Shown in pieces: positions 25,666 to 33,902 of a stretch of 64,000 nt of DNA. The notes under the pieces are model-generated. The model did not search any database, had not been told where the DNA came from, and worked only from the letters and a program-made list of their open reading frames with translations. Each line of letters opens with the position of its first letter. The first letter of the stretch is position 1. Source of the stretch: Actinomadura alba (GTDB taxonomy: Bacteria; Actinomycetota; Actinomycetes; Streptosporangiales; Streptosporangiaceae); the NCBI RefSeq assembly GCF_014323705.1, contig NZ_JABVEC010000011.1, positions 62,001 through 126,000 of the forward strand, in the 5' to 3' direction. The position numbers and the translations under genes were made by a program.

Positions 25666-28163
25666 CGAGTGACCTCCTCGGTTCCTACCCCCGCGGACAT
25701 GGGCCCCTCATCGACCAGTCCCGTCTCCCCAGGCGAGCGTGGTCGGGCGTGTGTCGGGTTGGTGTCGAGCCAGCGCTGCAGCTCTTCGGAGATCAGGTCG
25801 ACGCCGATGCGGCCGGCCCGCCCGTCGAGATCACGGAAGACGCACTCGCCGTTGCCGAGATTGCGCAGCACGGCCATGTGCTCCTCGGACGGCTCGACTC
25901 CGAGCAGCGCCATCACGTTCCCGACCTCGACGCGCTCCGAGGAACGGAACGTGAACACCGATGACAGACAGTTGGTCACCTGCTCATTCAAGAGGTCACC
26001 GGCGTTCTGTGAGACCAGAATCAACGCAGTGTTGCGAGAACGCCCCATCCGCGACACTTCCGGAATCAGCTTGGCGCCCTCGGGTGTCGATGTGATGGCC
26101 CACGCCTCGTCCAGGAAGATCGCTTTCGGTAGCCGCCGGTCGAGTCCGTGCATCAGCCTCCGGGCGAACTGCGACACGAGGTACATCAGCGCGACCGACA
26201 GACGCTGCTCGTAGGAGTAGTCCTCACGGGAGATGGCCACGTCCGGCAGCGTGAGGCCGCCCAGGGTGAAGACGGTGGTCCAGCCGGCCGTGTCGATGCG
26301 CTCGCCACCCGAGGGGTCGAAGCAGAGCCGGGCGAGCCGCATCTCCGACATCGATCGCAGCACCGCGCCGAGGTTCTTGGAGGCCGGATCGGACGACCCC
26401 TCGAGATAGTCGACCACCTTGCCGAGACAGGGCTGATCGGCGTTGGCCACGGCACCGACCGCCTGGATCATCGCCGATTCGCGCTCTTCGGACATGCGCG
26501 GGAGCAGCAGCCGCAGCGTCTCGGTCGCCATCGTTTTCTTCGCGGCCAGGTCGTCCCCGAAGCTGAAGGGATCCAGCAGGCCGGGCGCGGCCGATCCGAG
26601 CGGCAGGATGCGGGCCTTGCGGCCACGTGACTGCAGCAACTCGACCAGCGACTCCGCATCGCCCTTGGGGTCGATCGCCGCGATGGTCACCCCGCGCAGT
26701 GCCATCTGGTAGATCAGCAGCAGGGCCAGGGTCGTCTTGCCGCCGCCCGGCTCACCGGTGATGGCCACCGCGGTGGGCCGGTTACGAGCCGCCGCCACCA
26801 GCGGATCGAAGTGCACGATCGAGCGGGCGCGGCCCAGCGTCTCACCGATGTACGGGCCGACCCAGCCGCCGCCGACCTCGTCGATCCGGTCGCCGAGGTC
26901 GACCGTCGCGATCGGCATCCCGCCCGCGATGGTGCGCAGCGGCTGCCGCTGAGCGTAGGCGTTGAGCCGGAGCCGATCCCCCGGAAGCGACTCGCAGAAC
27001 AGCGAGAACTGGTCACCGGTGGAGTTGACCACGTCGATGCCGATGTCGCGGTAGTGCTCGACCACCGCGTCGACCCTCTGCAGGAGCAGTTCCTCGGTGT
27101 GCGCACTGACGATCAGCCGGTTCCAGCCGTACACGAACGGCAGCCGTTGCTTGGTGATGCCGTGCTCGAGCATCCGCGCGGCGTCGATCTGCTCGGCCAG
27201 CGCGATCGGCGCCTCCGCGCCGGCCTCGCGGATGTGCTGGTCCATGTCGCGAGCGTGCGCCAGCTTGCGGGACACGTCCTTGGACGCCTTGGCCGGTGGG
27301 ATCAGCTTCATCCGCGCGCTGATCTCAACGGGGAAGGGCAGGGCATCGGCGTAGTGCAGCCAGGGCTCGCCGTCGGGGAACGGCATGAGGTCGGGGAACC
27401 GGGCGAACGACAGGTAGGCGAGATAGGAGGTTCCGCCGGGCTGCTCCATCCGCAGATGGGACCTGCCGTTGTGGATCGCCCCCTCGATGAGGGTCTCGAT
27501 CTCACCCGCTCCCCACGTGCGGCGCGGCACCGCCGACGGCGGCGGGTCGGCCAGTGACGCCGTCACCGCGTGCTGGAACAGCCAGGCCACCTGGGTCGAC
27601 GTCGCATGCCGCGCGTACAGGGCCGAGCCTCCGAGCGCGCGCCCGATCCGCTCCGCCTGTTCGGTCCACCGCGCGATCTCCTTGGCGTCGATCGCGTCGT
27701 CGTGCAGACCCAGTGATTCCTCACTGCGCTTGTAGAACCCGAGAAACTGCGACAGCACGCCGCCGGACAGTTGCCCGCCCATGCCACGGGCCCCGATGCG
27801 CACACCGAGGTAGACCTCCTTGGTCCAGAAGTCCTTGGACCAGACGTGGGCGTACATCTCCTCGAGGTACTCGTGCCAGCCCGTGCCGCGGTCGGAGGTC
27901 TCGTCCAGCTTCAGCGCCCACTCGGCCGCGGGGTAGGTGCGATGCGCGATCCGCAGATGCACCTCGGCGTCCTGCATGCGGATGCCCGCGAGGGCGATCG
28001 TGATGTTGGTCGCGAGCGCCTCGCGCTCCTCGCCGGTGGTGAACTCGTAGGACACTGTGGGGAGCCGGAAATAGGCCCACGCCGCACTGTCGGTCAGCAG
28101 GATGCGGTCGTCGAAGTACCGCACCGCCAACCGGCTGGAGCGTGTCTTGGACGCTCTGCTCAT
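25662..28163 (-). CDS. VirB4/TcpF-like secretion ATPase
   Basis: 833 aa. The N-terminal half is a VirB4-type domain (ILLTDSAAWAYFRLP at the start, SFARFPDLMPFPDGE, PFVYGWNRLIVSAHTEE). The C-terminal ATPase has Walker A GEPGGGKTTLALLL (about 470), VTIAAIDPKGDAESLVELL, Walker B KAIFLDEAWAI (about 679) and ALILVSQNAGDLLNEQ, which contains the motif C Gln. All motifs are intact. It should energise the type IV apparatus. It begins 77 bp after the TcpE-ParA gene, with a hairpin between them, and overlaps the VirB6-like gene. Confidence 0.93.
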   Translation of the reverse strand: MSRASKTRSSRLAVRYFDDRILLTDSAAWAYFRLPTVSYEFTTGEEREALATNITIALAGIRMQDAEVHLRIAHRTYPAAEWALKLDETSDRGTGWHEYLEEMYAHVWSKDFWTKEVYLGVRIGARGMGGQLSGGVLSQFLGFYKRSEESLGLHDDAIDAKEIARWTEQAERIGRALGGSALYARHATSTQVAWLFQHAVTASLADPPPSAVPRRTWGAGEIETLIEGAIHNGRSHLRMEQPGGTSYLAYLSFARFPDLMPFPDGEPWLHYADALPFPVEISARMKLIPPAKASKDVSRKLAHARDMDQHIREAGAEAPIALAEQIDAARMLEHGITKQRLPFVYGWNRLIVSAHTEELLLQRVDAVVEHYRDIGIDVVNSTGDQFSLFCESLPGDRLRLNAYAQRQPLRTIAGGMPIATVDLGDRIDEVGGGWVGPYIGETLGRARSIVHFDPLVAAARNRPTAVAITGEPGGGKTTLALLLIYQMALRGVTIAAIDPKGDAESLVELLQSRGRKARILPLGSAAPGLLDPFSFGDDLAAKKTMATETLRLLLPRMSEERESAMIQAVGAVANADQPCLGKVVDYLEGSSDPASKNLGAVLRSMSEMRLARLCFDPSGGERIDTAGWTTVFTLGGLTLPDVAISREDYSYEQRLSVALMYLVSQFARRLMHGLDRRLPKAIFLDEAWAITSTPEGAKLIPEVSRMGRSRNTALILVSQNAGDLLNEQVTNCLSSVFTFRSSERVEVGNVMALLGVEPSEEHMAVLRNLGNGECVFRDLDGRAGRIGVDLISEELQRWLDTNPTHARPRSPGETGLVDEGPMSAGVGTEEVTR

Positions 28164-28197
28164 CGCCTCGCTCCGCTCGCCGGCTCAGGGGGGTTCA

Positions 28198-28222
28198 CGC
28201 GTGCAGGGGGCCACTGCACGCG
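28198..28222. promoter_or_regulatory. Hairpin between TcpE-ParA and VirB4-like genes
   Basis: CGCGTGCAG at 28198-28206 pairs perfectly with CTGCACGCG at 28214-28222 across the 7-nt loop GGGGCCA. It lies in the 76-bp gap inside the operon. There is no T-tract, so attenuation or mRNA processing to balance subunit levels is more likely than full termination. Confidence 0.45.
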
Positions 28223-28239
28223 CTCGGCGGCTCGCGGCA

Positions 28240-31200
28240 TCATCGGCTGGCCTCCTGTTGCTGGTATCGCTCCGGCAGTGCGGCGAAGCCGCCGGCGACG
28301 ACGCCCGCGAGCGCGAGGTACGCGCGCCGCGTCGGGGCGCGCAGCGACTTCAACTCGTTGCGGGGTGACCGGTCGAGGCTCAGGTGGTCGTCCCAGGGGA
28401 TTCGTACGAGTGCACGGCAGCGCCCACGCGCGACGGCCTCGGCCTGCTCGACATCGTCCATGCTGCGGCGGCTGACACCGTTGATCACTGTAACGGCATG
28501 GGACCTCGACTGGTCGTAACCATGCCCGTCGAGCCACTCGAACGTCATCGCCACCGCTCGCGGCGCGTCGGCGCTGGCCGGTGCGACGAGAACGATCTGA
28601 TCGGCGTGCGGCAGGACCCTGGCGACCACCGCCGCGGCCGCGTCGAGCATGGTGATGGAGTAGAACCGGTCGACGGTGCGGATGGCGAGCGCGTAGTCAC
28701 GATCGTCGAGGGCCTGCAGCGGATTCTTGCCGGCCGTGATGACGTCGAGACCGGACTTGGCCTGCGAGGTGTAGCGCCGCATCGCGGTGAGCGTGTTCAC
28801 CTGGTCGGAGCGGGTGATGAGCCCGGTGAGGGTCTCGTTGGTCTCGCTGCGCGTACGCCGGGCGAGCGCTCCCGGCCCCGGGTTGACGTCGATGGCGACG
28901 ACCGGCTCACCGCAGTACTGCGCGAAGGTGTGTCCGAGCATGAGCGTCGTGACGGTCTGGCCCGCCCCGCCCGTGCAGCCGAGCACCACGATGCGACGGG
29001 TGCCGTGAAAGGGCCGCTGCAGCCTCTCCTCGTACTCATCGTCCACGTGGCTGTGACCGCCGCCGACGGCCTTGATCAGCCGGCGCAGGCCCCCTGTCGT
29101 GTTCTCGTGCTCGGGATCCGGCGGTGTGATTGCCTGGGGCGGTGCCGGTGGTGAGGGTGGCGGTGGCAGCGGGCGCGGGCGGACCGGTGATGCCGGGCCC
29201 GACCGCACGTCGCGTGGCGGCGCGTACGCCTGCGGCTGCGCCACAGGGGACGGCTCGGGCATCGTCGGCCGCCACGAGGTGCGACCGGGTGCGTCGGGCG
29301 CGGCCGGCGGTGGCGGTTGCGCGGCCGGTGGCCAAGGCTGATGGGGCGCCTGGCCCGGCCTGGCCGGCGGGACGTGCGGCGCCTGGCGAGGGGCCGGCGT
29401 CTCGGTGGGCGGCTCGGCGCCCGGGCCGGCGGGCGGCACCGCCGCGGCGGGGTATCCGGGCATCTTGGCCGGCGGGCCGGCGGGCGGCTGCTGTGCCGCC
29501 GGGGGCGCTCCGGGGGCACCGGAGGCGCGGGCCGGCGCGCCGCCCCTGCCCGGTCCCGGCTCAGCGGGACGACGCGGCGGGGTGCCCCTGCGCGGCTGTG
29601 CCGGCGGACCACCCTGCGGCAGCCGTGGCGGCGGCCAGACCCGGGCGTCGCCGTCCGGACCGCGCAGTGGCCGGGACAGGCCGCTCGACCATGGTTTCGG
29701 TGGCTCTTTCCCAGCCTCCCTACCGCGACCGGCCGGTTCCCCCGCGGCCGGCGCGTCCCGGCCTTCGGCCGCGACGGGACCTCGATCCTTCTCGACCTGC
29801 TCCCCCACCGGCGCGTCGGCCGCTCGGGGGCGGTCTTCGGCGGGTACGGCCGTCGTCGGGGACGCCGAGGCCGGCTGCTGCTCAGCCGGTTTCACCGGCC
29901 GCTCCCCTGCCGGGGCCGGCTCGGCCTCTTCGGCCGGTGTCTCCCGGCCGGTGGGCGCACCGGTGGCGCCGAACGCGCCGGGTACCGCCGGGATGTCGGG
30001 ACGGGTCGTCGCCGCCGGGATCTTCGGGATGTCCGGCCTCGTCGTCACGGCGGGTGCCGGCGGCTCGGTGGACTCGGTGCGCCCGGTGGGCTCCGCAGTC
30101 CCGGTGGCCTCGGTGCCGCGCTGACCTCCGGTGGCCGGATCCTCGGTGACGGCGTCGCCGCCGGTGGGTGCAGTGGCCGTCGTGGCGGGCGTCGTGGACG
30201 CGGTGGGCGCAACGGGCGCCGAGGGCTCGGCCGCCTCGCGCTCGCCGGCCTCCGGCTCCGCGCCGCCGCCGTCCTTCGCCCGCGCCTGCTCCGCCGATGC
30301 CCGTTCGTCCCCGGAAGGAGCCTGCTCGGCGGATGCGGGCGCACCCTCGGCAGGGCCTGCTCCCTCAGGTGGGGCGATCGCCCTCCAGAACTCCGCCGCC
30401 GCACCGGGCCTGCGCACACCGGACGCGAGCGCCCGTTTGCCCGAGCCCACGGGTGGGCGCGCGCTCGCCTGGTCACCGCCGGGCTCGGCGCTCACCGTGC
30501 CACCGGCCGCCGCGGCCGCCGCGCCGGGCGCGTGAGCGGCGGGCTCTGCCGGTCCGGTCCGCTCGATCCGGCCCGTGGCCGGGCCGCCTGGCGGGGGAGG
30601 TACCTCCAGCCTGGGCGTCGCGGGCGGGGGCTCGGCCGGGGCGGGCTCGCGAACCGTGCCGGCTTCGGCCGCCGGCAGCGGGTCGAGCGCGGGCTCCGGC
30701 TCATGCGAGATGTTCCGCCGGGTGGTGGGCCGCCACGCGCTCGCCGCCCGGCGGCCCTCGGACCGGCGCGATGCCGGGGCGAACGAAGCGCGCGTTTCAC
30801 TCGTGGCCGGCGCCGCCGGTCGGGGAGCGTCGGCGCCCAGGGCCGTGGCGCGGGTGCGTCCGCCGCCGGCCGCCGGCGGTGCCGTTCCGGCCTGCTCGCC
30901 CGGCGTCGCCCTCGCCGCGTACTGCTCCAGTGCCCGGGGTGCGGCCGCCAGTGCCGGACGGTCGGGGGCGAAGGCGGCGAGGGCCGTGCCCGTGGTGCGG
31001 GCGGCGGCGCGGGCCGGTGCGGGAACGTGCGCCGGGGCCGATCCGGCACGGCGGCCACGGCCTTTCTTCCTTCGGGCCTCGCGGGTCTTTCGACCGGCCT
31101 TGACCGCCGCCTTCTCGGCGGCGGTCACCGGCCGTGCGGGGCCGGCCTGCCGCCAGACCCGGGCCACCACCACGACCTCGCGCGGCTCGCGGATCGGGGT

Positions 31201-31509
31201 CAGCCGGCACCAGGTGCGCGGCTCGGTGAGATACCGCGTCTGCGAGAGCAGCAGTTCGGTGAGCCGCTTGCCCTCGATGACCGGGCGCGTCGCCAGCCAG
31301 GTGAGTACACCGGGTGGTACGAGATAGAGCACGTGCCAGGGCGATTGGAACGGAATGCCGATGAATCTCAGCAACAGGATCCACGGTACGAACACACCGA
31401 CGAACACACCGATCTGCACAAGCGGAAGCGGCATCGGAAGCCGCAGATCGTAAAGCTTGTAGAGCCGCTTCTCGATGCGCCAGATGTTCGTGTACGTGGG
31501 CAGATCCAC
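28240..31509 (-). CDS. TcpE-like membrane domain fused to ParA/MinD-like domain by a Pro/Ala linker
   Basis: 1089 aa. Residues 1-120 match TcpE-family conjugation proteins: DLPTYTNIWRIEKRLYKLYD, two membrane helices, and LLLSQTRYLTEPRTWCRL. Residues 130-760 are a low-complexity Pro/Ala/Glu/Gly linker. The last 280 residues are a ParA/MinD/EspI-like domain starting VVLGCTGGAGQTVTTLML (about 835). The P-loop lysine is Gln and the signature first lysine is Thr; VVAIDVNPGPGALARR follows. The later VIDTPP-type segment is degenerate (ITMLDAAAAVVARVL). It is probably a nucleotide-independent or altered ATPase module tethered to the channel. It heads the VirB4/VirB6 gene pair. Confidence 0.85.
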   Translation of the reverse strand: MDLPTYTNIWRIEKRLYKLYDLRLPMPLPLVQIGVFVGVFVPWILLLRFIGIPFQSPWHVLYLVPPGVLTWLATRPVIEGKRLTELLLSQTRYLTEPRTWCRLTPIREPREVVVVARVWRQAGPARPVTAAEKAAVKAGRKTREARRKKGRGRRAGSAPAHVPAPARAAARTTGTALAAFAPDRPALAAAPRALEQYAARATPGEQAGTAPPAAGGGRTRATALGADAPRPAAPATSETRASFAPASRRSEGRRAASAWRPTTRRNISHEPEPALDPLPAAEAGTVREPAPAEPPPATPRLEVPPPPGGPATGRIERTGPAEPAAHAPGAAAAAAGGTVSAEPGGDQASARPPVGSGKRALASGVRRPGAAAEFWRAIAPPEGAGPAEGAPASAEQAPSGDERASAEQARAKDGGGAEPEAGEREAAEPSAPVAPTASTTPATTATAPTGGDAVTEDPATGGQRGTEATGTAEPTGRTESTEPPAPAVTTRPDIPKIPAATTRPDIPAVPGAFGATGAPTGRETPAEEAEPAPAGERPVKPAEQQPASASPTTAVPAEDRPRAADAPVGEQVEKDRGPVAAEGRDAPAAGEPAGRGREAGKEPPKPWSSGLSRPLRGPDGDARVWPPPRLPQGGPPAQPRRGTPPRRPAEPGPGRGGAPARASGAPGAPPAAQQPPAGPPAKMPGYPAAAVPPAGPGAEPPTETPAPRQAPHVPPARPGQAPHQPWPPAAQPPPPAAPDAPGRTSWRPTMPEPSPVAQPQAYAPPRDVRSGPASPVRPRPLPPPPSPPAPPQAITPPDPEHENTTGGLRRLIKAVGGGHSHVDDEYEERLQRPFHGTRRIVVLGCTGGAGQTVTTLMLGHTFAQYCGEPVVAIDVNPGPGALARRTRSETNETLTGLITRSDQVNTLTAMRRYTSQAKSGLDVITAGKNPLQALDDRDYALAIRTVDRFYSITMLDAAAAVVARVLPHADQIVLVAPASADAPRAVAMTFEWLDGHGYDQSRSHAVTVINGVSRRSMDDVEQAEAVARGRCRALVRIPWDDHLSLDRSPRNELKSLRAPTRRAYLALAGVVAGGFAALPERYQQQEASR

Positions 31510-31558
31510 GCCGTTACTCCCCTAACAGTGGCAGCACAATGCCCGGCCGCGAAGAAGG

Positions 31559-31840
31559 TCAGCTCAAATCGACTCCCAGCGCCTTGGCGATGGCCCTGGC
31601 CGTCGTCTCGATGATGTTGGGGACATAGAAGATGACACCGATACCGATCGCCAGAACGATGAATTGCACGAAGCGGGTGATCTCTCTGGTGAAGAGAAAG
31701 AAGATCGCCACGATCGAGACGATGACCAGGAAAAGCGGCCCGAATATCTGCCGCAACCAGTCGGCCAGCGCATCGGTCTTGAGATCGTCCGGTGCCGCCA
31801 GCAACTGGTCCGACGCCGATGCGATGAGTTGTTGGAACAT
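31559..31840 (-). CDS. TcpD-like small membrane protein
   Basis: 93 aa from ATG 31840 (MFQQLIASASDQLLAA), with a purine-rich stretch upstream. An amphipathic N-terminal helix (DALADWLRQIFGPLF) leads into two hydrophobic helices (LVIVSIVAIFFLFT and VQFIVLAIGIGVIFYVP), then an amphipathic end. Size and topology fit TcpD/VirB2-like small membrane subunits of Gram-positive type IV systems. The gene lies between the TcpC-like and TcpE-like genes. A start 78 bp further upstream is possible but adds only polar, basic residues. Confidence 0.75.
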   Translation of the reverse strand: MFQQLIASASDQLLAAPDDLKTDALADWLRQIFGPLFLVIVSIVAIFFLFTREITRFVQFIVLAIGIGVIFYVPNIIETTARAIAKALGVDLS

Positions 31841-31950
31841 CGGCCTAACCGCCTTCCTGGATCGGCGAGTGAATGCTGGGAAGGCTGACGGGTGCTCGTC
31901 CTCCCGTAGGGACGACACGGATGACGCTTGTTCTCACGGCGCGGCCCCTC

Positions 31951-33057
31951 TCATGATCCGGTGGGTCGGGTCGAGCCGTCGATGTCTCGCACGTACCAGG
32001 CCCCATCCTTCCTCACCACGGTGAGCTCGTAGGTCTGTTCGAGTTCGCCGGGCACCATCTTGGGGTCGGAGGTCGGGATCTGCCAGCCGACCGTGACGGT
32101 GATGTCGCGCTGGTCCGCGCCGCCGGTCGGGGCGATGACCTCTTTGAGCCGGACGAACGCCACGGAGCCGCCCAGCCCGGTGATGGAGTTCCGGTCCGCG
32201 TACCGGGACAGCGCGACGGTGTCACCGCTGCCGTAGGACTTGAAGAAGCCTTCGAGCGGCTGCTGCAACTCGGCCTCGAGGGCGGTGTCGCGCTCGCGGC
32301 CGGCCGTCTCGGGCAGCGTCGCCCTGGGCGGAGGAGGCAGCAGGGCGGGGCGCCCCGAGACCACCATGGCGCCGTCTTTGGCGTAGATGGGCACGGCCAG
32401 CTGGAACCATCTCTCCGGTGTCTTGGCGAGCAACGTGACGATGGCGTTGTTGGCGTCCCGCGCGTCGACGGACGCGACCTGAACCGACTGCAGCCGTAGC
32501 GCGCCCGTACCGTTCCAGCCGAACTGCCCGTCGGCTCCGTCCGGAACGAAGAACCGGAGTTGCCGCTCACGGTCGCTCGCCGTCTTCTGGTCGTAGTTGA
32601 GGTAGACGCCGGTGAACTGCAGGGCGAAGGCCGAGGCGGCGCTCGCCGGGAACCGCGCCCGCCCGTCGGTCGCGGTGACCGCCGGGTCGGCGGATTCGTT
32701 CGCCGTGTAGCGCTCGAACGAGGCCCGGATGCCGTTCACCAGCACCACCAGGATGAAGGCCCAGAGGATGACGCGGCCGGCCCAGACCCACCACCGGCCT
32801 CCGGCTCCGCGCCAGCGGCCGGCGCGGCCCGCCCGGCGCCCGGACCTCCCGCGCGACCGGTCGTCGGCCGGGCCCCAGGAGTCCGCGTCCTCGTAGTCCC
32901 CGCCCGGCTCGGGCACGCCGCCGCCGGGCGAGAGACCACTTCGGGAAGCACCGCCGTACACGTGGTTCATGACGGACGACCCCCCTGGCGCCATCGGCTC
33001 TCCCCGATCATAGGCAGCCGTCTGGGGGCCGCGTCGCACGGCCGACCTGCGAGCCAT
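31951..33057 (-). CDS. TcpC-like (VirB8-type) conjugation protein
   Basis: 368 aa. A disordered Gly/Arg-rich cytosolic N-terminus of about 90 residues is followed by one membrane helix (RVILWAFILVVLVNGI) and two tandem extracytoplasmic NTF2-like domains. The first is about 130-225 (FALQFTGVYLNYDQKT, ERWFQLAVPIYAKDGAM); the second is about 245-365 (FFKSYGSGDTVALSRYAD, YELTVVRKDGAWYVRDI). This is the TcpC domain arrangement, in which the paired domains form the periphery of the channel. GGAGGCGCG precedes the ATG. It is the first gene of the cluster, so the promoter should lie in the gap to its right. Confidence 0.88.
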   Translation of the reverse strand: MARRSAVRRGPQTAAYDRGEPMAPGGSSVMNHVYGGASRSGLSPGGGVPEPGGDYEDADSWGPADDRSRGRSGRRAGRAGRWRGAGGRWWVWAGRVILWAFILVVLVNGIRASFERYTANESADPAVTATDGRARFPASAASAFALQFTGVYLNYDQKTASDRERQLRFFVPDGADGQFGWNGTGALRLQSVQVASVDARDANNAIVTLLAKTPERWFQLAVPIYAKDGAMVVSGRPALLPPPPRATLPETAGRERDTALEAELQQPLEGFFKSYGSGDTVALSRYADRNSITGLGGSVAFVRLKEVIAPTGGADQRDITVTVGWQIPTSDPKMVPGELEQTYELTVVRKDGAWYVRDIDGSTRPTGS

Positions 33058-33763
33058 CGCGCCTCCGCTCGCGCCTTGCCCCCGGTCGGCGCGACTTCTC
33101 TACTTTGTCGAGTGTGGCTTCGGATCCACCCAGCCTAACCACGGAGGTCAATTGTTCCAGCGACTTGCGACGATGCCCAGTCCCGGCGCGCGTCTGTGGA
33201 CGGCTCACGGCACCTCATGTCAGAACCGAGAAGATTGCCGAACAGTGACGATTCACTATCCACCCATCGAACAGGACAATCAGCACTATAAGTTACGAAC
33301 ATCGCGATACAGCAGCATTGTCATCTGCTGAATCGGTGGAATCGGGCCTTCGCTTCACCGACCGAAGCGGCACCGATCCAACGCGTGACGTGCCGACCGC
33401 ACGGTCGCCGCGCGGCCGGTAAGGCGAACATCACAATCCGGCGCACAGCGAAGCCTTCGAGCCGAGCGCAGGACGACCCGTTCCTCAGACGTTGAAGCGG
33501 AACTCCATCACACGCTCATGCTACGCGCGGCGGCATACTCCCATGACCTCACCAGCGAGAAGCTCGCGCCTGGCACGACAGCCCCACGGCCGCCCCGCTG
33601 TTGGTCACGTGGCCAACGCGTGACCAACAGCGGTCAGGAATAGGCCGAAACACCCTGATGGAGTCTGCTCTAGACGGAAGCCGAGAACCGCCGATCGGAC
33701 GATGAACTGCCTGTTCAGAGGGCCTTCGAGCGGGGACCCTTTGATGCTCAGCTGATCGTGGCG
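33058..33763. other. 700-bp non-coding gap with a 15-bp inverted repeat
   Basis: No convincing gene. The gap should hold the promoter of the T4SS-like cluster; a TTGACC hexamer occurs on the minus strand at 33146-33151 without a clear -10 partner. At 33595-33609 CCGCTGTTGGTCACG pairs perfectly with 33619-33633 across a 9-nt spacer, an operator-like or terminator-like element. Base composition is lower in GC than the flanks, which suggests recent or relaxed sequence at the edge of the accessory zone. Confidence 0.5.
33595..33633. repeat. 15-bp perfect inverted repeat
   Basis: Arms CCGCTGTTGGTCACG (33595-33609) and CGTGACCAACAGCGG (33619-33633), spacer TGGCCAACG. The spacer itself repeats part of the arm (GGCCAACG). 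It stands alone, about 130 bp beyond the small membrane-protein gene in that gene's transcription direction. A terminator for the RHS unit or a regulator binding site are both possible. Confidence 0.6.
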
Positions 33764-33889
33764 TTACTTTCTCTCACGCTTGTAGCGCCAGAAGAGCACC
33801 GCAAATGCCACGATGAGTACCACCACCCCCAGAATGATGGTGGCCGCTGGATTGTCCTCGAATCCGATCCCTATTGCTGCCAGGGTCAC
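33764..33889 (-). CDS. 41-aa single-pass membrane protein behind the RHS remnant
   Basis: GTG at 33889, stop at 33764; preceded by AGGCAGAGATAA, a usable Shine-Dalgarno. The product has a short N-terminus with FEDNPAA, one strongly hydrophobic helix (TIILGVVVLIVAFAVLF) and a basic C-terminus WRYKRERK, a positive-inside pattern. It begins 13 bp after the RHS stop in the same direction, where immunity genes of RHS toxins are normally found. The RHS tail is itself hydrophobic, so a membrane immunity peptide is a reasonable guess; not proven. Confidence 0.5.
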   Translation of the reverse strand: MTLAAIGIGFEDNPAATIILGVVVLIVAFAVLFWRYKRERK

Positions 33890-33902
33890 TTATCTCTGCC
33901 TT

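Noticed and set aside
29317..31614. Long plus-strand frame opposite the TcpE-ParA gene
   Set aside because: Arg/Gly-rich shadow of the Pro/Ala linker; the minus-strand frame has both the TcpE and ParA-like domains.
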